DNA of 64,000 nucleotides from Fasciola hepatica (GCA_948099385.1 CANUEZ040000014.1:3410001-3474000), one strand, 5' to 3'. Counted from the first letter of the stretch, positions 58,401-63,925 are shown. Notes: generated by a model not told the origin, from the sequence alone. A program made the numbers and translations.

Positions 58401-60436
58401 CTCTTGATTCTCTGCCCTTATCTACCGTATTCGATAATTTTGCTGTTTTGTCAATCAACCGTCTCTGAGGCAAATAAAGCCTCGATAATGTGCTATCTAT
58501 GCCCATTCTTTTGATCCATATCGACACGATATACAGCGGCAGACGGAGTTTCCGGTCAGTTATGATTCCGCGGTGGTAAAATTTCACGATATCCGCCCGA
58601 ACGTGTCTTGGTAAACATGAAACCTGAGGAAGCAGAAGCGAAACCAAAATTCCTATCATTCAGTAAACATTACCCCACGGAGTTCCCAAGAAAATGGTTA
58701 CTAACTCTAGACGGGTCACCAAGAAGGAGAGTGGAGGAAAATTTACCGGTGGTCAAACGTACTGACTAAATCGAAGAGAAATTTAGCTACTGATGACGTC
58801 TCAGCAACAAAATTATGAGCTTGCGGAAAAATAAGTACACTTTAAAGACGAACCATTGTGACCCGATTTTCTGTGAGTTTTCGCTGAACTGACAAATAAG
58901 CAGATTCTAATAAACTGCGAAGGCTTTTTCTTAAGAAATCCGTACTAACAAAGTACAGTTAAAACTATCAAACCTGTTATCGAAGCTTTAAAAAATGAAC
59001 ACGAAATATTAACTATAGAACACCACCTAAACAATCGGTAAGTGGACGTCAGACATGAGGGAGTGAAATGCTGTTTCCGGATTATCTTCTTGAGTTACAC
59101 AAACCTCACTGTGTTTTTATTGTTTTAATTATGACGTAACATATTGCCCTCAAAACTTGATGTCCCAAACACAAGCTAACTGTGTATGTACAAATTGCAG
59201 ACACTGTTCCGCTGCCTCTATCCCCACTTTCATTGCATTTTATTGTCTTTTTCCACCTGCTACATGAATTGGTGTTTACGAGCTTGTAAACGTGCAATTT
59301 TTTTGCCAAATCTAACTGACCGTTAGATGCAGCAACGGAGAACGAACTACCAAAAAAAGTGAAATTTCCCGGTACCTTAAAGCAACACAACAGTTTTTGA
59401 AACCAATGATTATAAATATATTGATGCGCAATGCACTTAACTGGTGGAGTCCGGTTAGTACAAAGGGAAATCCTGCTGTAGGCAGTGAAATTACAAGCTA
59501 GTTCACTGTGGTGGTTGCCATGTGCTACTGTAATTTGGGCGGGTATACTGTGATCCATATGCAGAAAGTCGAAGGTTCTCCGGCGTGGCATCGTAGCTCA
59601 GCTGGTAGGGCACTCGCGGTTCCAAAGCGAGGGTGGTGACCGTGCGTGGGTTCGAATCCCGCCGAGGCCAAAGACTGTCCACATTTGGATCACCTCAAAA
59701 GATTATAAATATGTATCGTTCTCTCGTCCCTTACCCCAACCAATCCAAATCTTAGAAGTCACTTTTGTCCACATTGTCTCAAGTTGGGTGTAATCACTGA
59801 CATTAGTCGAAAGAGCTGTTTCATTCATTTTTTTTAAATACTACATTCCAGCATTGGTGAGAGGATAGTACAATCCACTGGTAAACTATTCATGGGTAGA
59901 TCTATGCTTATTTGAAAAAGTCTAGTCCAGAACCAGTTAGAATGCCAACCAAAGGACCGATTTATTGGACTCAATTTCTAATTTGTGCATGTTGATAGCT
60001 TACTTTATTTCATGAAGAAATAAATATTTCTATAAATTACATTAATACGAACTTCTTCTTTTTTCAGGTTGAAGAAAAAGAAGTTCTCTCACTTACCAGC
60101 TTACTCTCTCAATCTGGGGGATTACTTTCCATTTGGATCGGTCTGAACATGATGTCAGTGATTGAAGTGCTCGAACTGTTAGTCCATCTCATCACGTGTT
60201 GCCGGCGTCCAACAACCCCCTCGAGCTCCGGGGGACACTGTTGTCGATCGGTCGGGAATCGTGTGTCTACACGGTCGCTAACAGGACAAATTCCAACAAA
60301 TCGTTGTCGAAAATTGCGCAACACCTATCGCCTCGGCCGTATATCCCGCAGACCCCGTCCGGAACAGTTCAGCAGTGTAGACGATATACCGACCAGTTCG
60401 ATACCGCGTGAAGAACGGTGTTTGAATGAAAAATGA
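22015..60436 (+). CDS. DEG/ENaC-family sodium channel, 3' part of gene (4 exons)
   Basis: Join 22015-22467, 55010-55291, 56121-56408 and 60068-60436: 463 residues plus stop. All junctions are phase 0 with GT donors and AG acceptors. DEG/ENaC subunits assemble as plasma-membrane trimers that conduct Na+, gated by acid, peptides, force or constitutively. Visible family marks in order: NCYTYD and the LDG segment (finger/palm), PYGRC, YAYSEHAC, RCGCNAIEFP, CTLPC followed by Y and SVWP, then the pre-TM2 glycine pair, TM2 with WIGLN and the E-x-x-E end. Missing: cytosolic N-terminus, TM1 and the first extracellular strands (roughly 100-150 residues), presumably upstream of the window. Oddities: Asn in the selectivity filter, loss of one conserved disulfide, an enlarged loop and a 32.5 kb intron. 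No reading-frame damage, so probably functional. The subfamily and ligand cannot be told from this. Confidence 0.9.
22468..25630. other. Start of the 32.5 kb channel intron
   Basis: Intron sequence beginning with the GTGAGC donor. I recognise no coding element in this part. A 218-codon open frame ends just past the donor because exon A's frame stays open for ten codons into the intron. The short frames at 24.4-25.5 kb have no motif. Confidence 0.6.
25640..25900 (-). mobile_element. CR1-like fragment (RT C-terminus)
   Basis: On the minus strand, 25859-25665 reads PAIFPCFLKRNRQAV ... LDHKILQETTDPLH. It aligns with the C-terminal part of the second CR1-like copy (PAILQQDF ... LTHKILQNPTHPLH at about 37.0-36.85 kb). 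Only about 65 codons of thumb/C-terminal sequence survive, so it is a 5'-truncated relic of the same family. It sits antisense in the channel intron. Confidence 0.6.
26716..26794 (-). repeat. tRNA-like sequence / SINE head
   Basis: On the minus strand the A box TAGCTCATTTGG (26787-26776) and B box GGGTTCCGATCCC (26737-26725) are well placed. The ends TGCCCCG and CGGGGGCA pair in six of seven positions. The segment between the boxes is long and shares CGCGG and CCGTGC-TGGGTTC with the sequence at 59587-59670, as in one family with a long variable region. The anticodon stem does not close, so a tRNA-derived SINE or pseudogene is favoured over a working tRNA. Confidence 0.6.
27125..27190 (+). 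repeat. tRNA-like fragment
   Basis: The A-box-like TAGCCTAGTGATTAGG (27132-27147) and B box GGTTCCAGTCC (27164-27174) lie only about 20 bases apart, shorter than in a normal tRNA. The anticodon arm appears deleted. The GGGTTCC...CCCCGTGG surroundings could form a T stem. Probably a decayed SINE head. Confidence 0.45.
27200..29560. other. Intron, no element recognised
   Basis: Part of the large channel intron. It contains a C-rich run near 27425-27460 and short open frames without motifs. Nothing else stands out. Confidence 0.5.
29587..29820 (+). mobile_element. GIY-YIG-type endonuclease fragment, probably Penelope-like
   Basis: A 76-codon plus-strand frame reads LKTGHSIDIQSAFKVVY ... RLRILATAEAIIIRHLKPE, then LCAQRKLVQALQLPGP. 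The pattern TGH-x-(I/F)D, a basic/hydrophobic run, (A)EA-x-x-I-R-x-x-KP and a closing L-x-LP is what the last third of GIY-YIG endonuclease modules looks like in Penelope-like and related retroelements. The N-terminal GIY and YIG motifs are not visible and the upstream frame is broken, so this is a relic. The family assignment rests on pattern memory and needs a profile search. Confidence 0.5.
29850..30349 (-). mobile_element. Non-LTR retrotransposon endonuclease fragment
   Basis: Minus-strand frame 30349-30116 reads SWLHKDIVDKVIHVDGFHTL, then a DR, a GGV and NCHVVKSKPYF. This follows the APE-type endonuclease pattern (E-x-WL...DG-(F/Y)...R-x-DR...GGGV). A further minus frame, 30044-29850, contains VFGDFILK where the family has GDFN. 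Both are broken by frame changes. It is a fragment of a non-LTR element that I cannot place in a clade, lying antisense in the channel intron and tail to tail with the GIY-YIG fragment. Confidence 0.55.
30370..31490. other. Intron, no element recognised
   Basis: No coding motif found. The 126-codon plus-strand frame at 30284-30664 is opposite the endonuclease relic for part of its length and has no recognisable domain. Confidence 0.45.
31506..31650 (-). mobile_element. Non-LTR retrotransposon C-terminal fragment (WNSLP motif)
   Basis: On the minus strand a frame ending in TAA at 31508-31506 reads FPLLGPCRVRGLSVTLV, then LPLIYRLSRKAT, then NLWNSLPADMV-stop. A closing R-x-x-x-LWNSLP is the usual carboxy end of many Jockey/CR1-group reverse transcriptase proteins. 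Only about 48 codons remain. The family looks different from the CR1-like copies at 18 and 36 kb, which lack this ending. Confidence 0.65.
31690..35940. other. Intron, no element recognised
   Basis: No gene or element recognised. It holds a short GT/GC-rich alternating tract at 32242-32282, able to form a small imperfect hairpin with its own CACACGTACG end, and otherwise ordinary AT-leaning intron sequence. Confidence 0.5.
35945..36540 (-). repeat. Unassigned dispersed repeat, copy A (inverted relative to copy B)
   Basis: The reverse complement of this stretch matches the plus-strand stretch at 41600-42125. Its core, 36125-36470, is roughly 93 per cent identical by eye over about 345 bases. 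Weaker similarity continues on both sides, broken by an extra stretch of about 40 bases in this copy. In the core both copies keep an open frame starting MKQLV, with VAWVRLINHMRLLKLQYSE inside, but differences fall at all codon positions. It lies just 3' of the second CR1-like copy on the same strand, so it could be a 3' UTR of some retroelement or a small non-autonomous transposon. Confidence 0.75.
36600..39600 (-). mobile_element. CR1-like non-LTR retrotransposon, copy 2
   Basis: Minus-strand relic of the same family as the element at 18.4-21.5 kb. The 39318-39028 frame has SANVRSLFLKLSGL and YIQESWLDE (start of the endonuclease). The 38951-38373 frame has ADFIYAYTYPLSPYELTDIS and RGNSVLDKIVTN (end of the endonuclease). 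Frames 37836-37356 hold reverse transcriptase pieces (FTYEPKRSTLDPV, CVFLDHSSALGSV). The 37016-36600 frame has the C-terminal HKILQNPTHPLHH and STRSEFRHLPSRIDVYK. Multiple stops and frameshifts, and the YADD box is not readable in one frame. More decayed than copy 1. Confidence 0.75.
39620..41320. other. Intron, no element recognised
   Basis: Contains a 131-codon minus-strand open frame (41188-40793) with no recognisable motif and no supporting context. Otherwise unremarkable. The final part, 41200-41320, may be the eroded upstream portion of the transposase fragment that follows. Confidence 0.45.
41331..41510 (+). mobile_element. Mariner/IS630-like DDE transposase fragment
   Basis: Plus-strand reading WFKQDGVLPYYSNTVTDWLD then ETFP (41340-41411) matches the (F/W)QQDGAPPH(Y/F) ... 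(F/Y)L(D/N)E-x-FP block of mariner/IS630-superfamily transposases, in which the D of QDG is the second catalytic Asp. About 45 bases on, in another frame, RRSHDLAQMGSLLWEYIKKN corresponds to R-S-P-D-L-x-P-x-D-x-x-L-W-(G)-x-x-K. The family's third catalytic Asp of that box is lost here, and a frameshift separates the two blocks. It is a dead relic, and no terminal inverted repeats were identified. Confidence 0.65.
41600..42125 (+). repeat. Unassigned dispersed repeat, copy B (inverted relative to copy A)
   Basis: Plus-strand counterpart of the stretch at 35945-36540. The most conserved part is 41648-41993. After the shared GGTCCCCGTGG the two copies diverge across about 40 bases, apparently deleted here, then realign at TTGTTGTTACC and stay similar to about 42125. 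It begins less than 100 bases after the transposase fragment. The pair spans about 6.2 kb and could fold back in a transcript of the intron. Confidence 0.75.
42130..44100. other. Intron, no element recognised
   Basis: No coding motif or repeat recognised. Short open frames only. Confidence 0.5.
44110..45490 (-). mobile_element. RTE-like (SR2-type) non-LTR retrotransposon, 5' truncated
   Basis: Minus-strand element that starts abruptly at the first catalytic block of the reverse transcriptase (about 45.47 kb), so the endonuclease is missing. It runs to a 3' UTR ending in short ATG/GAT repeats (TCATCATCATCATC on the plus strand, 44113-44126). RTE-clade elements usually end in short tandem repeats, and 5' truncation is the common outcome of target-primed reverse transcription. 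The sequence is far better preserved than the CR1-like copies nearby, suggesting a younger insertion. Confidence 0.85.
44312..45472 (-). pseudogene. RTE-like reverse transcriptase, one nonsense codon
   Basis: A single continuous minus-strand frame interrupted only by TGA at 44860-44858. Before it (204 codons): MIFLDLKGAFDSVDRAALF (motif A), GVRQGCPMSPFLFNFVMDEI, DLDYADNVVCLFES, FGMRFAPSKDKVMLQDW and HFTHLGSNV. After it (about 175 codons): KLKNRAYCAAVRSVLLYGCE, HRCLRSIVKIEWNSR, RLRWLGHVL, then W-x-x-R-GGQQMTW and RDWGPKDPSTSWLETL. Family members usually have Trp where the TGA falls, so one G-to-A change explains the stop. The active-site box is YADN instead of YADD, so even read through the enzyme would lack a catalytic Asp. 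Confidence 0.88.
45780..46560 (-). mobile_element. Decayed CR1-like reverse transcriptase fragment
   Basis: A minus-strand reading near 46060-45830 gives GTSVK-stop-IGVLVYLDHFN, then TFCQTLTSF and YYRSLILLIV. It follows the CR1 pattern VKYLGV-x-(L/I)-x-x-x-(F/L)-x-W ... (K/R)R(L)-x-(F) ... LT-x-L-x-x-x-x-x-YRS-L-I-L. Farther 5', about 46.45 kb, IFFDISAVVPELC is a worn match to motif A (FLDFSxAFDTV). Stops are frequent. Much older than the neighbouring elements. Confidence 0.45.
46580..46930 (+). mobile_element. RTE-like retrotransposon 3' end fragment
   Basis: Matches by eye the 3' end of the plus-strand RTE relic at 52.55-52.90 kb. Both start GTAACGGT(G/A)GTCAGT, share the (T)ATGGAAA-CCT...CCAGTG(A/G)ACT run and TGTACAAAC, and then have TAACCTTTTT-type T runs followed by (G)AGAG(C)TAGC(T)A(C)CAAA. 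No usable open frame remains. Its orientation is opposite to the flanking CR1-like elements. Confidence 0.55.
46940..47355. other. Intron, no element recognised
   Basis: No feature recognised. May include the 3' UTR of the minus-strand element whose stop codon lies at 47365-47363. Confidence 0.45.
47363..49009 (-). CDS. CR1-like reverse transcriptase, open over 548 codons
   Basis: Uninterrupted minus-strand frame covering the pre-RT linker, reverse transcriptase and C-terminal domain of a CR1/Jockey-group ORF2. Motifs in order (rough residue): SHGPDSLPSVVQKQCA (85), CWRSESITPVPKKGTAKFRP (125), FLDYSDALSSVDRRKLLDIL (205; motif A with catalytic Asp), NQGVLQGSVLSPFLFSVYTS (265), IIRYADDVATGLP (295; active site intact), SVKYLGITITHNLCW (380), YRSSVVPCLARFLCNPE (525). 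The usual 5' endonuclease is absent, so the copy is 5' truncated and not autonomous. The first 60 or so residues do not look like the family and may be read-in. It is a different family from the copies at 18 and 36 kb. It lies antisense within the channel intron, so it is a transposon remnant rather than a host gene. Confidence 0.85.
   Translation of the reverse strand: MCSWLTIIVDNFGCRSNIRVVFPQDSYPQTLMLRMSTATSTSNLVLYCSLVLTSYLVTALSAPSPTTYPSKLFTKSCQTTSATKSHGPDSLPSVVQKQCAQILTPFMTELLNLCLYCKKIPDCWRSESITPVPKKGTAKFRPIACTSIALKVFEKLLLQEMSSDLTIRDINHFAYLRSCSTLDATASVARKVLSSLDKKSKAVHTCFLDYSDALSSVDRRKLLDILSNNGIKPSLVGLLSDYCSSRKQFTTYWGRTSSISVSNQGVLQGSVLSPFLFSVYTSSMPVSDLSFIIRYADDVATGLPCRDESATPELQSGLLDIDYWSKGHNLSLNPCKCPDVVFSLLKYSKYVNFLESCLDFHIRNISFRCQPSVKYLGITITHNLCWREHVSSVFTKAKRLTYYVLRLKAMSVPLYISQRFVFACILPHWLCSSSVFFPGLQAKGFTMIKRSPKHLFCESVIPLKDLTDSIIYQHHKMCKRFTERILNDSLHPLHRYPRMCASSSSTRSNYKIIFALTTAYRSSVVPCLARFLCNPENIDVGLRQHLLS
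49020..50930. other. Intron, no element recognised
   Basis: The minus-strand frames at 48744-49356 may be worn upstream parts of the preceding element but show no clear endonuclease motif. The plus-strand frame of 120 codons at 50460-50822 is unrecognised. It could be the eroded 5' part of the RTE relic that follows. Confidence 0.4.
50940..52900 (+). mobile_element. Decayed RTE-like retrotransposon
   Basis: Plus-strand pieces in the right order for an RTE ORF2. First, SSAALLDALRPIHPDSRDDE and a ...SYREQW block (51090-51216). Then KLLHLIRNTSPQKPGFSDLT and GSLIQTQEHRLDCW (51267-51380), VPKGWCESVIIPI and ENHRGTRLVSWASKL (51628-51740), and LEYTDDTVLLSEDPDTLKAF (51930-51990; active site YTDD). 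Last, FALSSCKTLLQKW and a post-RT region with VRSVLLYG and FEHRCLQNIAG (52285-52390). Frame changes and stops separate the blocks. The end near 52.9 kb is set by similarity to the fragment at 46.6-46.9 kb. Confidence 0.75.
52910..55009. other. End of the 32.5 kb channel intron
   Basis: Ends in a good pyrimidine tract (TTTTATCCTTCCCCCTTC) and AG at 55009. It contains a 93-codon plus-strand frame starting with ATG at 53734 and encoding two hydrophobic stretches. I do not recognise it and think it is probably chance. Confidence 0.55.
55010..55291 (+). CDS. DEG/ENaC channel exon B (cysteine-rich thumb side)
   Basis: 94 codons, phase 0, acceptor AATAG at 55009 and donor CAG/GTCAGC at 55291/55292. 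It opens SKINTRCGCNAIEFPYLNGS then LPFC, the family's CGC...FP...FC block, in perfect register with the end of exon A: the AC-to-CGC spacing equals that of ASIC1. After GGC comes an unusually long Ser/Asn/Pro-rich stretch with several N-glycosylation sequons (NIS, NRS, NSS, plus NGS earlier). The exon finishes with two further cysteines (EIC and VAC) in a charged helix-like segment. The start is fixed by the acceptor; an in-frame stop lies just upstream at 55007. Confidence 0.9.
55292..56120. other. Channel intron, 829 bases
   Basis: GTCAGC donor and a pyrimidine-containing acceptor ending TTCAAAG. The frame of the next exon stays open upstream to 56016, so an earlier acceptor cannot be excluded. 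The one chosen keeps phase 0 and puts the C-x-x-x-C of the next exon at the family position. Confidence 0.7.
56121..56408 (+). CDS. DEG/ENaC channel exon C (palm/wrist before TM2)
   Basis: 96 codons, phase 0, donor AAT/GTGAGT at 56408/56409. It opens GDVVPSCTLPCTFFSYE, the family C-x-x-PC...Y block, then SASVWP, a feature of many invertebrate members. It continues through an alpha-helical stretch (NRPDMESYRRARKLL) to LLAIMLIRPNLNLHN, matching the strand that leads into the second membrane helix. ASIC1 has Cys-x-Cys at the start of this block; here the first Cys is Pro (56133-56135). Confidence 0.88.
56409..60067. other. Channel intron, 3659 bases
   Basis: Donor GTGAGT, acceptor TTCTTTTTTCAG. 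It holds an unexplained block with visibly more G+C at about 56690-57085 and the tRNA-like sequence at 59587. The 161-codon minus-strand frame at 59591-59106 runs into that tRNA-like sequence and has no motif. Confidence 0.75.
59587..59670 (+). tRNA. tRNA-like sequence with class II-like variable arm (tRNA or SINE head)
   Basis: 84 bases with perfect Pol III boxes: A box TAGCTCAGCTGG (59594-59605) and B box GGTTCGAATCC (59649-59659). Acceptor strands GGCATCG and CGAGGCC pair in six of seven positions, with A as discriminator. The D stem GCTC/GGGC and T stem GTGGG/CCCGC pair. The anticodon stem CTCGC/GCGAG closes a 9-base interval. If a G-A pair closes a 7-base loop, the anticodon would be TCC (Gly), yet a 13-14 base variable region is typical of Ser/Leu tRNAs. 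The mixture, and its similarity to the sequence near 26.7 kb, make a tRNA-derived SINE or tRNA pseudogene at least as likely as a working tRNA. Confidence 0.5.
60068..60436 (+). CDS. DEG/ENaC channel last coding exon (TM2 and cytosolic tail)
   Basis: 122 codons and a TGA stop (60434-60436); acceptor TTTTCAG at 60067, phase 0. It starts VEEKEVLSLTSLLSQSGG, the pre-TM2 segment with the family's glycine pair, then LLSIWIGLNMMSVIEVLELL, the pore-lining TM2. The selectivity filter, Gly-x-Ser in ASICs and ENaCs, is Gly-Leu-Asn here (60140-60148), with intact surrounding Trp/Ile-Gly and the S-V-x-E-x-x-E helix end. A basic tail of about 75 residues follows, opening with a CCRR motif that could be palmitoylated. 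Start by acceptor; no membrane segment follows TM2. Confidence 0.92.
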   Translation, partial: VEEKEVLSLTSLLSQSGGLLSIWIGLNMMSVIEVLELLVHLITCCRRPTTPSSSGGHCCRSVGNRVSTRSLTGQIPTNRCRKLRNTYRLGRISRRPRPEQFSSVDDIPTSSIPREERCLNEK

Positions 60437-60449
60437 AAACATCTCATCT

Positions 60450-60450
<1 letters not shown>

Positions 60451-60488
<38 letters not shown>
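60451..60488 (+). repeat. (GT)19 microsatellite in the channel 3' UTR
   Basis: Nineteen uninterrupted GT units beginning 14 bases after the channel stop codon. In RNA this is a (GU)n tract, the known binding context for CELF/TDP-43-type proteins in animals. A regulatory role here is speculative. It is the longest dinucleotide run in the window and is likely length-polymorphic. Confidence 0.95.
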
Positions 60489-60490
<2 letters not shown>

Positions 60491-60718
60491 GTGTGAATAC
60501 GCACGGACTTGTCAAAAGCATCGGATAACATCTGTACCATTTAATTTCATACTGATTATATATTCAATCAAACTTAATGATCTCAAAACCAATGATTACT
60601 ACCTCGGAGCTTTATTTTCCGGGACTGTGTGTGTATGTTCTTGCTCTCGTATCTTCCTATTCTGTGACCTGGTGAATTGACTTCCATGACGCATTTGGTT
60701 GCCCACCACTTATTTTGC

Positions 60719-60724
60719 AAATAA
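60719..60724 (+). promoter_or_regulatory. AATAAA polyadenylation signal
   Basis: First canonical hexamer after the channel stop codon that I noticed on the plus strand, 282 bases downstream. Assigned by position only. Confidence 0.5.
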
Positions 60725-60749
60725 ACACAATTCGATGGAAATAGTCACT

Positions 60750-63700
60750 ATCTTTCTTATCCGGGGCAGGATATCAGCGCGGAACCAGCTGGTACAATAA
60801 GAAATAGACTGAAGGCAGCAAAATACCTCAACTGAATATGCGTTTGTCCAGATTTTGGGTAGGGAATTCTTTTCGGAGGAGGGGGGCGGCTTCTTCTGCA
60901 AGATTATTCATTCTGGTCAGCCTAATCTTTCTAGGCAGTATTTTAAAGATATGGTGCTCTGTCTCTCTCTCGGTCTACCCGACTGATCCTCCTATTCTGT
61001 TAAGGAAATAAAGTTGGGATAAGTTGTGACGAAAGACCAGGCTTATAGCAAGCCTGGTCGTAAAAGCCGCTCCTTAATAAGTCGCAATAGCAAGGAGACG
61101 TCAAATGAAGCAACTTATTTGTTTCACCGCTTGAACCAGCTGTGCTACTTTTTGTCCGTGATTCTACGGGAATTTTTTTAAAAAGTATATTGCTCAACCA
61201 TCAACTATGATGTGATCTCCTCGTCCCCACTCTAAAAAGAGTTTATATCTGCAACAAATTCACAACATATGGGTTAACTGTCAACAGTAAATGAATCAAA
61301 AGTCATTAAGTGCAAATGCCTCAAATGGGATATTGCTTCTACTCGCAGAATGCCCGCGTGACTTGGTGGTGCAACAAGGTGAGCATTTTGTTCCACAATT
61401 TATAAGATCTGCCACACCCTGCTTCATAACCAAATATACCCGTGTATTTAACTGGTAGATGCTGAGTAGTTCACTGAGAGACTTCTGTCGTAGACGGTCA
61501 GACTACAATGGTGAATGCCACGTGTTGATGTAATTTGAGTAGATAGACTGCACGGTTCGTCCGGGACAAGCCCGAAGCAGATAGGGCTCATGGGATAATG
61601 AGGCGAGTAGGTGGCTCCCACGAGTTGGTTCGGACATTGAACCATGCATTCGGGCATTTAGAAGTCGTGAATAAGGATGTAGAACAATTTCTATTGAAAA
61701 TTAACAAATTTTCCCTGTTAATGCCAAGATAGGGAGGACTCCAAAAAGAAAACAGGTGGTAGGATTGAAACCTTCTACACATTGTTCAAATTAAACAGCA
61801 AATCCCGTTTGTTCTCATTCTTCCACTTAGATATAATTGATCAGTCATCTGTTTTGTCACACCATTTGGTCGTATACTGCCGGTTCTAATGTTTACTTAA
61901 CCTTTAATGTTTACATTCTTATTCATTCCAGTATCAGGAGTTGGTGGTCGACTTTAATGACAATCCAAAAATACTCTAAAAGTTTGTCATTCTTTTACTC
62001 ATGGCAGTTGGCCTTTTGACTACATTCTGGCAATCCATTCTGAGATTTTCATGCCACATTTGAGCATCCTTCTGGTCACCACATTATTATACACTTGTGA
62101 CCGAGGTACAATGGTCTCGTAGCTTTCACGCACAGTTATATTTTTCTGCACTTAATCATTTACCACTTCCATTTCGTGTTTGGTCTTCTTCAATCATTCG
62201 TTTCCAATATCTTATCAAACGAACGTAACGAATCGTATCCCCAAATTATTCCTCTGCATTGGAAAAAATTTGAGCTCGAACAGGGTAAAGTAAATCTGCC
62301 TTGCCCAAAGCTACAACTGGAGAGGAAAAGAACCTTCCCGTACTGGATCATTGCCGGATCACACGACTAGACCAGGTTGTTTCTTGTCACTTTATTTGGG
62401 TCTGTATCAAAGAATGCCGATTGGTAAGGAACTAGTTTCATCTGTGAGTAAAGGAAAAAGACATCTACGAAAGCATTGAAATGGGATACCTTCACTCCTC
62501 GGATATTATTAGCCTGTTAGATCGAGCTTCCTCAAGTACCCTAAATTCCCGGTATTTTATCTGCTAAAAAGTTCTTCAGTCGTAAGTCTTTCAACCTTCC
62601 AAAGGTTGCTACTCAACCAACTTCCGCTGTTCCAATTGATTTCGTCAAGATTTTTGCAAGCATTAGGCCATTTATTACTTCCGTCCCTAGTCACTCGTTC
62701 GAAACACAAATATTCCCTAAGAGCTGTCATCCGGTCCATTCTTTATTCACCTCTCCAAAAGGTGTTGCAAGTAAACACGCGAATGAGTTCACATCAAGTA
62801 TTACTAACCTGAACAGCCTAAATCCTGGATAAAGAAAAATTTGCCTAAATTCTAAACATCAAAAATTCCAAATTCCCAAGCCCAAAACTAAGTCCATCAC
62901 GCTCCGCGTACCAGACAGAGGCTGCCTTTTTGTGGAAAGAAACTCTCGTTGGGCACGGCAATGGCAGCGCTCGTGAAATTCGAACCGGAGGCCAAATGAG
63001 TTGCAAAGTCCATCATGCTGACCGTTTCAGCATCGCTCAAGAAATGGAATGGAAAAGCACACGCGCTATATCTACAACGGTCATTTTTACTACCACTATC
63101 ACCAACACCGCTCCCAACCCGGGAGAACTGACCAAAACAGTCGTGAAAAAATTCACCGTGGAGAAATACTTGAGGTAAAAAAGGTGAGTTGTGGAGGTGA
63201 AACGGGCGGTATAGAAGCCTTGCTTTGGGGCGAAATCTCAATCATTTGAAAAGCAGTGTGAAGTGTTCATTCTTCTACATGACGGCTGACGCTCTTCATT
63301 CTGAGTGCAAAGCATCCGTGAACTGAGTGCTTCCCAGTAAGCTTGAAGCATTAGCATGGAAATTTCACATCATATTGGAATGATCTGCGACGTGTTTACT
63401 CCACATGACCCGTGGTGGTAGCATCTGAGTGGAATAAGCGATGACTCCCTCGGAAGCACAGGTTTCACCGCAGCCAAACCTATTGCTGGCAGAAGCAACC
63501 CTCAGTAGCCAGGCTTGTTCCAGTGTTTGACCAATAGATTGTACTCTGAAATGCTGCAATCACTTTTGGGGTTAGGTTGACCCTTCATCCCTTTCTCTTC
63601 CGGATCCAGCGTAGTATGAAGACCATCCGCTACTTCAAGTTCCCAACCTCTTGAAACCCCTCGGGCTGATATCTCCCTTCTCGTATTCTACCGGTACCAC

Positions 63701-63840
63701 AACGGATTTTGTGCCCCTTAACAGACTGCGTTACACACTATCCTAATCGGCGTGAGATCCGCGCGCGGTCACAAAATCAGCTCTATGACATATGAAGATG
63801 GGGGAAATTTTCAATTGCTATTTTTGTGCATCCAACCGTT
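60750..63840. other. Intergenic, no gene recognised
   Basis: Short open frames on both strands. The pair at 62897-63241 (minus) and 62930-63249 (plus) overlap each other and show no motif. A B-box-like GGTTCGAATTTC reads on the minus strand at about 62978-62989 without a convincing A box. Confidence 0.45.
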
Positions 63841-63847
63841 CTCACCG

Positions 63848-63925
63848 TGAGCAGGAGTCGAACGGATGACCTTTCACCTACCGGATAACCTTTCTATCAG
63901 CTGAGCTTTGGTGACGCGGCTAGTC
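63848..63925 (-). repeat. tRNA-like SINE fragment
   Basis: On the minus strand an A box AAGCTCAGCTGATAG (about 63908-63894) is followed by a B-box-like CCGTTCGACTCC (63865-63854). The outer TCACC and GGTGA can pair as part of an acceptor stem, but the anticodon and T stems pair poorly. A tRNA-derived repeat is more likely than a functional gene. Confidence 0.45.

Larger units (their letters stand above)
60437..60745 (+). other. 3' UTR of the channel gene (inferred)
   Basis: From the stop codon to about 20 bases past AATAAA at 60719-60724. It contains a long GT tract near its start and a second GTGTGTATG run at 60626. The end is inferred from the hexamer alone. Confidence 0.5.

Noticed and set aside
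60325..60680. ORFs with poly-His-Thr or poly-Cys-Val runs
   Set aside because: Translations of the (GT)19 microsatellite in shadow frames.
62897..63249. Overlapping plus and minus ORFs, one followed by a donor-like AAG/GTGAGT
   Set aside because: Neither strand shows a known motif or codon pattern that decides between them. A single donor-like site is weak evidence for an exon.
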